NCBI RefSeq assembly: GCF_023208015.1
Contig: NZ_CP051627.1
Location: forward strand, 1,426,001-1,490,000
Origin: Thermobifida alba
GTDB lineage: Bacteria > Actinomycetota > Actinomycetes > Streptosporangiales > Streptosporangiaceae
Reading direction: 5' to 3'
Length of the DNA stretch: 64,000 nt
This document shows, piece by piece, positions 61,194 to 64,000 of this stretch. The notes under the pieces are model-generated. The model was not told the DNA's origin and did no database searches. It saw only the letters and a program-made list of their open reading frames with translations. Every line of letters starts with the position of its first letter. Position 1 is the first letter of the stretch. The position numbers were made by a program, and so were the translations under genes.

Positions 61194-62806
61194 GCGGCCT
61201 CCTGTCGCGGTGTCCAGTGGTCGAACAGGGCGCTGCGGTGCCGCTCCACGACCTCGGCCACGCGCGGACGTTCGCAGTAGGGGCCGGTCACCTCGTCGTA
61301 GGCGGCCAGCGCCACCAGGTTGAAGGCATTGCCGGGCCCCGCCGTGCCCGGGGTGTAGCCGCGGGCGGGCCGGTCGTAGACGACGTCCCAGAAGACCGGC
61401 TCCGCCTGCGACCAGTAGCGGCTCATGCCGTGCCGGACCCACGGCCCGACACCGGTCTCGGTCTTGGCGCCACCGCCAGAAGAACTACTGGAGCCGGGGC
61501 TGTTGCTCTCCTTCCACGCCTCCTTGAACGCCTTCTCCAAGCGTCGACCGAGCGCCTCGGCGGCCTTGCGGGCCAGGCCGATGCGGCGCACGGTGCGGGC
61601 GTTCTCGGTGTCGTCGGTCTCGCTGTCCACCAGCCAGCGCAGCACGGCGGGGGTGGTGGCGGTGAACCACTGCTTGTCGCGGGTCTGGCCGTCCTGGTCG
61701 AACCCGAAGGCGCGCAGCCGCAGCGCGTCCAGCACCTCCTGGGGAACCTGTGCCATGCGGGTGCAGTGGTCCAGGATGCGGGGCCGGTAGTTGCCGTCCT
61801 CGCCGTGGCGCAGCAGGGAGTCGAGGTCGCGCCACACGGCGCGCTCGGCCTGGGCGGGGCGCGGGTAGACCCGTCCCTCCTTGCTGGTCTGGTGGATGAA
61901 GTAGGGGTCGAGTTCCGGTGGGGCGCCGCGTTCCCGCCATGCCCAGGTCACCCAGGCGTCCACCACCTGCGAGCCGTCGGGCGAGGGCTGCAGCAGGACG
62001 GCGTGGCGGAACTGGTTGACCAGAAGCCCGGCCAGGCCGGTGGGCTCCTCCGGGAGGCCGAGCGGGTCGTTGAGGTCGGGCCGCTCCCACGGGGCGAGGT
62101 CGGCCTCGCCGGTGCCGGGATAGGGGATGTTGAGAATCAGGCTCTCGAACAGGGTGCGGCCCAGCGGGTGGTAGGAGACGGTGCCGCGCAGCGGACCGGC
62201 GGTGACGTTGCGTTCGCTTCTTCCTCGGACAACACGGGTCGAGCACATTCCCGACGGCCCGTAGCCCAGGGTCGCCAGCAGGTGCCAGGCCGCCTCGGCG
62301 GTGTCGAGCGGACGGGGGTCGAGGTCGTGGTGGTGGCCGCCGAGCCACACCTGGTTCTGTCCGGCGGTGCGCCCCCACGCCAGTTTGTTGACGCCCGAGC
62401 TCTTCGGGCACTCCTCACGCAGGCGCGGGTCCTGCAACCAGGGGCGTTCCGGGTGGAACAGGTCGAAGCGGCCCGCATGCTCGGCGAAGTACGCGTCGAC
62501 CGCTGCGGGGTCGAGGCGGCCCTCGCCGAGGAGCCGGCTGCGGCGGGCCTGCCACCTCGACTTCGGGTTCTTGCCCAGCGCCTGGTCGAGTCCGGTGATC
62601 CGGGCGGTGACCAGTGCGAGCAGTCGCCACAGCACGGCCGAGGCGGGGGGAAGCGGGAGCTCCACGTCGGCGAGTTCGTGGGAGCGGACGAGGACGTCGC
62701 GCAGCCCCAGCATCTCAGGCGCGGCCAGGACGTCGCGGCCGCGCGCGACGAGCCACGGCGCGGCGGTCAGGTCGAATGACGGCGGTGAGGAAATGGCTCC
62801 TCCCAC
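61190..62806 (-). CDS. cas8e: Cas8e (Cse1/CasA) PAM-recognition subunit
   Basis: A large subunit of about 538 residues that reads the PAM and recruits Cas3. Visible features are PSFDLTAAPWLVARGRDVLA at the N-terminus, LWRLLALVTARITGLD, NKLAWGRTAGQNQVWLGGHH, LNIPYPGTGEADLAPWERPD and a C-terminal four-helix bundle. There is no ATG at the expected start: GTG 62806 is chosen. The family start would be at the ATT codon 62792-62794 after GGAGGAGCC, giving SSPPSFDL, so this may be a rare ATT start or a mutated ATG. An ATG at 62962 adds a 52-residue unrelated extension. Confidence 0.9.
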   Translation of the reverse strand: MGGAISSPPSFDLTAAPWLVARGRDVLAAPEMLGLRDVLVRSHELADVELPLPPASAVLWRLLALVTARITGLDQALGKNPKSRWQARRSRLLGEGRLDPAAVDAYFAEHAGRFDLFHPERPWLQDPRLREECPKSSGVNKLAWGRTAGQNQVWLGGHHHDLDPRPLDTAEAAWHLLATLGYGPSGMCSTRVVRGRSERNVTAGPLRGTVSYHPLGRTLFESLILNIPYPGTGEADLAPWERPDLNDPLGLPEEPTGLAGLLVNQFRHAVLLQPSPDGSQVVDAWVTWAWRERGAPPELDPYFIHQTSKEGRVYPRPAQAERAVWRDLDSLLRHGEDGNYRPRILDHCTRMAQVPQEVLDALRLRAFGFDQDGQTRDKQWFTATTPAVLRWLVDSETDDTENARTVRRIGLARKAAEALGRRLEKAFKEAWKESNSPGSSSSSGGGAKTETGVGPWVRHGMSRYWSQAEPVFWDVVYDRPARGYTPGTAGPGNAFNLVALAAYDEVTGPYCERPRVAEVVERHRSALFDHWTPRQEAA

Positions 62807-63161
62807 AGGGACATACGGGACAGCCGACGGGCACGGTCGGCTGGATCGGACGAGATGGACGGCACGGTAGCCGCCTGCGGTGACAAGAATGTCAGGGCTG
62901 CGGAGCAGGCGAGGGAGATCTGCGAAAAATCCCCTCAATTGACTAAATGCGACCCCTTGCACGTTCGTTTCAGAACGAAAACGGACTGCAAAGAACAGGA
63001 AAGCCCTGACGCCACTGCCAGGGCCCTCCGTTTGGTTAATCGTGCCGTTCCAGATCTGGGCAGAGAGCCTGTCCCCAGGGTCACACTCGTCTACCGATCA
63101 TGCGCCTGGAGCCACGGGGAACAGGGGCATGGCCGGTCGTTCTTCAGGTCGGCGAGGAAGT
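62807..63161. other. Upstream region of cas8e, no gene
   Basis: No coding sequence is supported. An AT-richer patch (62925-63000) likely contains the promoter for the cas8e-cas2 operon, but no unambiguous -35/-10 pair was found. Confidence 0.4.
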
Positions 63162-63400
63162 TCACGAGAACTCTCCTCTGATCCTTTCGATCAGCCTGCG
63201 CGACGCATCGGGTGGGAGCGCAGCTCCCCGAAGGGGTGCGCATAGTGGTGCAGCTCGTCGGGTGTATCGACCGCTGTTCCGGAGATCCGTGTCTCTGGAC
63301 AGGGATCTGCCTCGATCGGGAACCGTGATCACTTGGAATCCCGCCATGAGTTCGGGGTGGAACTCGGTCGACATCGGAACCACGTGGATCATCTCCCCCG
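63162..63400 (-). pseudogene. XRE-family/DUF5753 regulator relic
   Basis: Only the C-terminal end remains, read leftward: VVPMSTEFHPELMAGFQVIT, then a degraded stretch, then LPPDASRRLIERIRGEFS and a stop. This matches the DUF5753 region of actinobacterial XRE regulators (mid-domain HPGLDG-like strand, C-terminal LSPDESRALIARI-like helix). No helix-turn-helix remains. It is divergent from the ATPase relic, the usual arrangement for such pairs. Confidence 0.5.
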
Positions 63401-63456
63401 CCCCGGCGCACCTCCCGGGGACTCGCCCACGTGCTGTGCTCCGTGCCGGGGACGGC

Positions 63457-63768
63457 CCGGTGACCGTCGCGTCCACGTCCTTTCCGGCGTCCCGGCCCGT
63501 GTGGCCGCCGCCCGCCGGTTCGTCGCCGCGGCGATCCGCCTGCCTGTGCCCGCAGGCCACCGCCCCGGACGAGGTGGTGGACCGGGCCGTCCTGATCACC
63601 TCGGAACTGGCCACCAACACCCTGCGCCACACCCACTCCGGCGACCCCGGTGAGACGTTCACCGTCCGGGTGTGCACCAACACCCGCGGCGTGCACCTCG
63701 CCGACCAACTCTCCACCACAAGGCCCGCACGTTTTTGGCACTGCGGTCAGAAAGGCCAGCGATTCTGA
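63457..63768 (+). pseudogene. HATPase (RsbW-like) ATP-binding protein relic
   Basis: One frame gives VHVLSGVPARVAAARRFVAA, and after a shift near 63550 another gives DEVVDRAVLITSELATNTLR with HTHSGDPGETFTVRVCTN. That is the N box (ELATN) of the HATPase_c_2 family common in actinobacteria. The G boxes are missing and the frame ends at 63768. It is paired with the XRE/DUF5753 relic. Confidence 0.6.
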
Positions 63769-63789
63769 CCGCAGTGCCAAGATCGTTGG

Positions 63790-63999
63790 CTAGAAGACCA
63801 GCCCCTTACGCGGATCGAGCAGCCACTCGCGCCCGCCCGCCTCGGTGGGGAGCACGGTGCCCTCCTCCGTCACCTGCTGGGGGATGAGCACCAGGTCGCG
63901 CAGGTGGAACGACTCCCGCCACGCCTCGGGCGACCGGTAGGCCTCGGACAGCCGGTCGAACCAGAGCCCCATGCGCACCGGAACCGTCCGGGCCACCAG
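63790..63999 (-). CDS. cas3: Probable Cas3 C-terminal end (partial)
   Basis: The last 69 residues of a leftward gene continuing beyond the window: VPVRMGLWFDRLSEAYRSPE, WRESFHLRDLVLIPQQVTEE and GREWLLDPRKGLVF. Position, strand and the C-terminal domain pattern fit type I-E Cas3, the helicase-nuclease recruited by Cascade. No helicase or HD motif is in view, so this rests on context. It is separated from cas8e by about 1 kb holding relic genes. Confidence 0.6.
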   Translation of the reverse strand: MVARTVPVRMGLWFDRLSEAYRSPEAWRESFHLRDLVLIPQQVTEEGTVLPTEAGGREWLLDPRKGLVF

Positions 64000-64000
64000 G

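Overview
High-GC DNA with GTG/TTG starts, Lsr2, a SARP-type regulator and BTAD/NB-ARC architecture points to an actinobacterium. The Cas proteins, the type I-E repeats and the gene families look most like Nocardiopsaceae (Thermobifida/Nocardiopsis), but that placement is inference. The window is an accessory region. It carries a type I-E CRISPR-Cas locus, four long CRISPR arrays plus a two-repeat orphan, a polymorphic-toxin locus, a restriction-modification enzyme, a copper-resistance patch and many decayed genes of integrative conjugative elements (ICEs).

Layout. 1-2.2 kb: small accessory genes including an orphan Imm51 immunity gene. 2.4-3.55 kb: decayed ICE genes (sigma-like, VirB6-like, NlpC/P60) running straight into CRISPR array 1 (3552-4801, read leftward). 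5.1-6.1 kb: ABC transporter and TetR relics. 7.4-7.9 kb: small membrane protein and mini-array. 8.05-19.4 kb: a leftward toxin operon made of a LamG/DNRLRE secreted protein (broken by one in-frame stop), a 2364-residue RHS protein with a HINT domain and Tox-REase-5 tip, and Imm52; a decayed second copy of the LamG gene follows. 21-25.1 kb: Lsr2, a RibD/DHFR-like reductase, a PCMT-like methyltransferase and a YdjM-like membrane hydrolase. 25.77-31.6 kb: CRISPR arrays 2 and 3, which share one repeat and are split by a 2.8-kb ICE fragment. 32.2-39.8 kb: TetR regulator, flavin reductase, frameshifted flavin monooxygenase and cupin, then an AfsR/SARP regulator divergent from an MFS exporter. 41.9-46.4 kb: DUF6153, DUF305, MFS and ArsR relics and a CopB-type ATPase. 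47.6-51.3 kb: a small zinc-binding protein and a type ISP restriction-modification enzyme. 52-55.4 kb: ArsR-VOC operon, Ser/Thr kinase and DUF1801 protein. 55.6-64 kb: CRISPR array 4 and cas2-cas1-cas6e-cas5e-cas7e-cas11-cas8e, with the probable end of cas3 beyond a relic insertion.

How it works together. The Cas operon is tightly overlapping and reads leftward into array 4. Arrays 1, 2 and 4 share a leader-end motif (AAAGTCGCAGGTC or a close variant) exactly seven bases before the first repeat, so one Cas1-Cas2 pair may serve all of them despite two repeat families. The main novelty is the 2804-bp ICE segment lying exactly between two perfect repeats. Its last 33 bases start with G and are preceded by AA, as expected of a spacer with an AAG PAM. 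This suggests that two spacers taken from one ICE later recombined with the ICE, and that the array captured the DNA between them. Many frameshifts sit in homopolymers, so some could be assembly errors.
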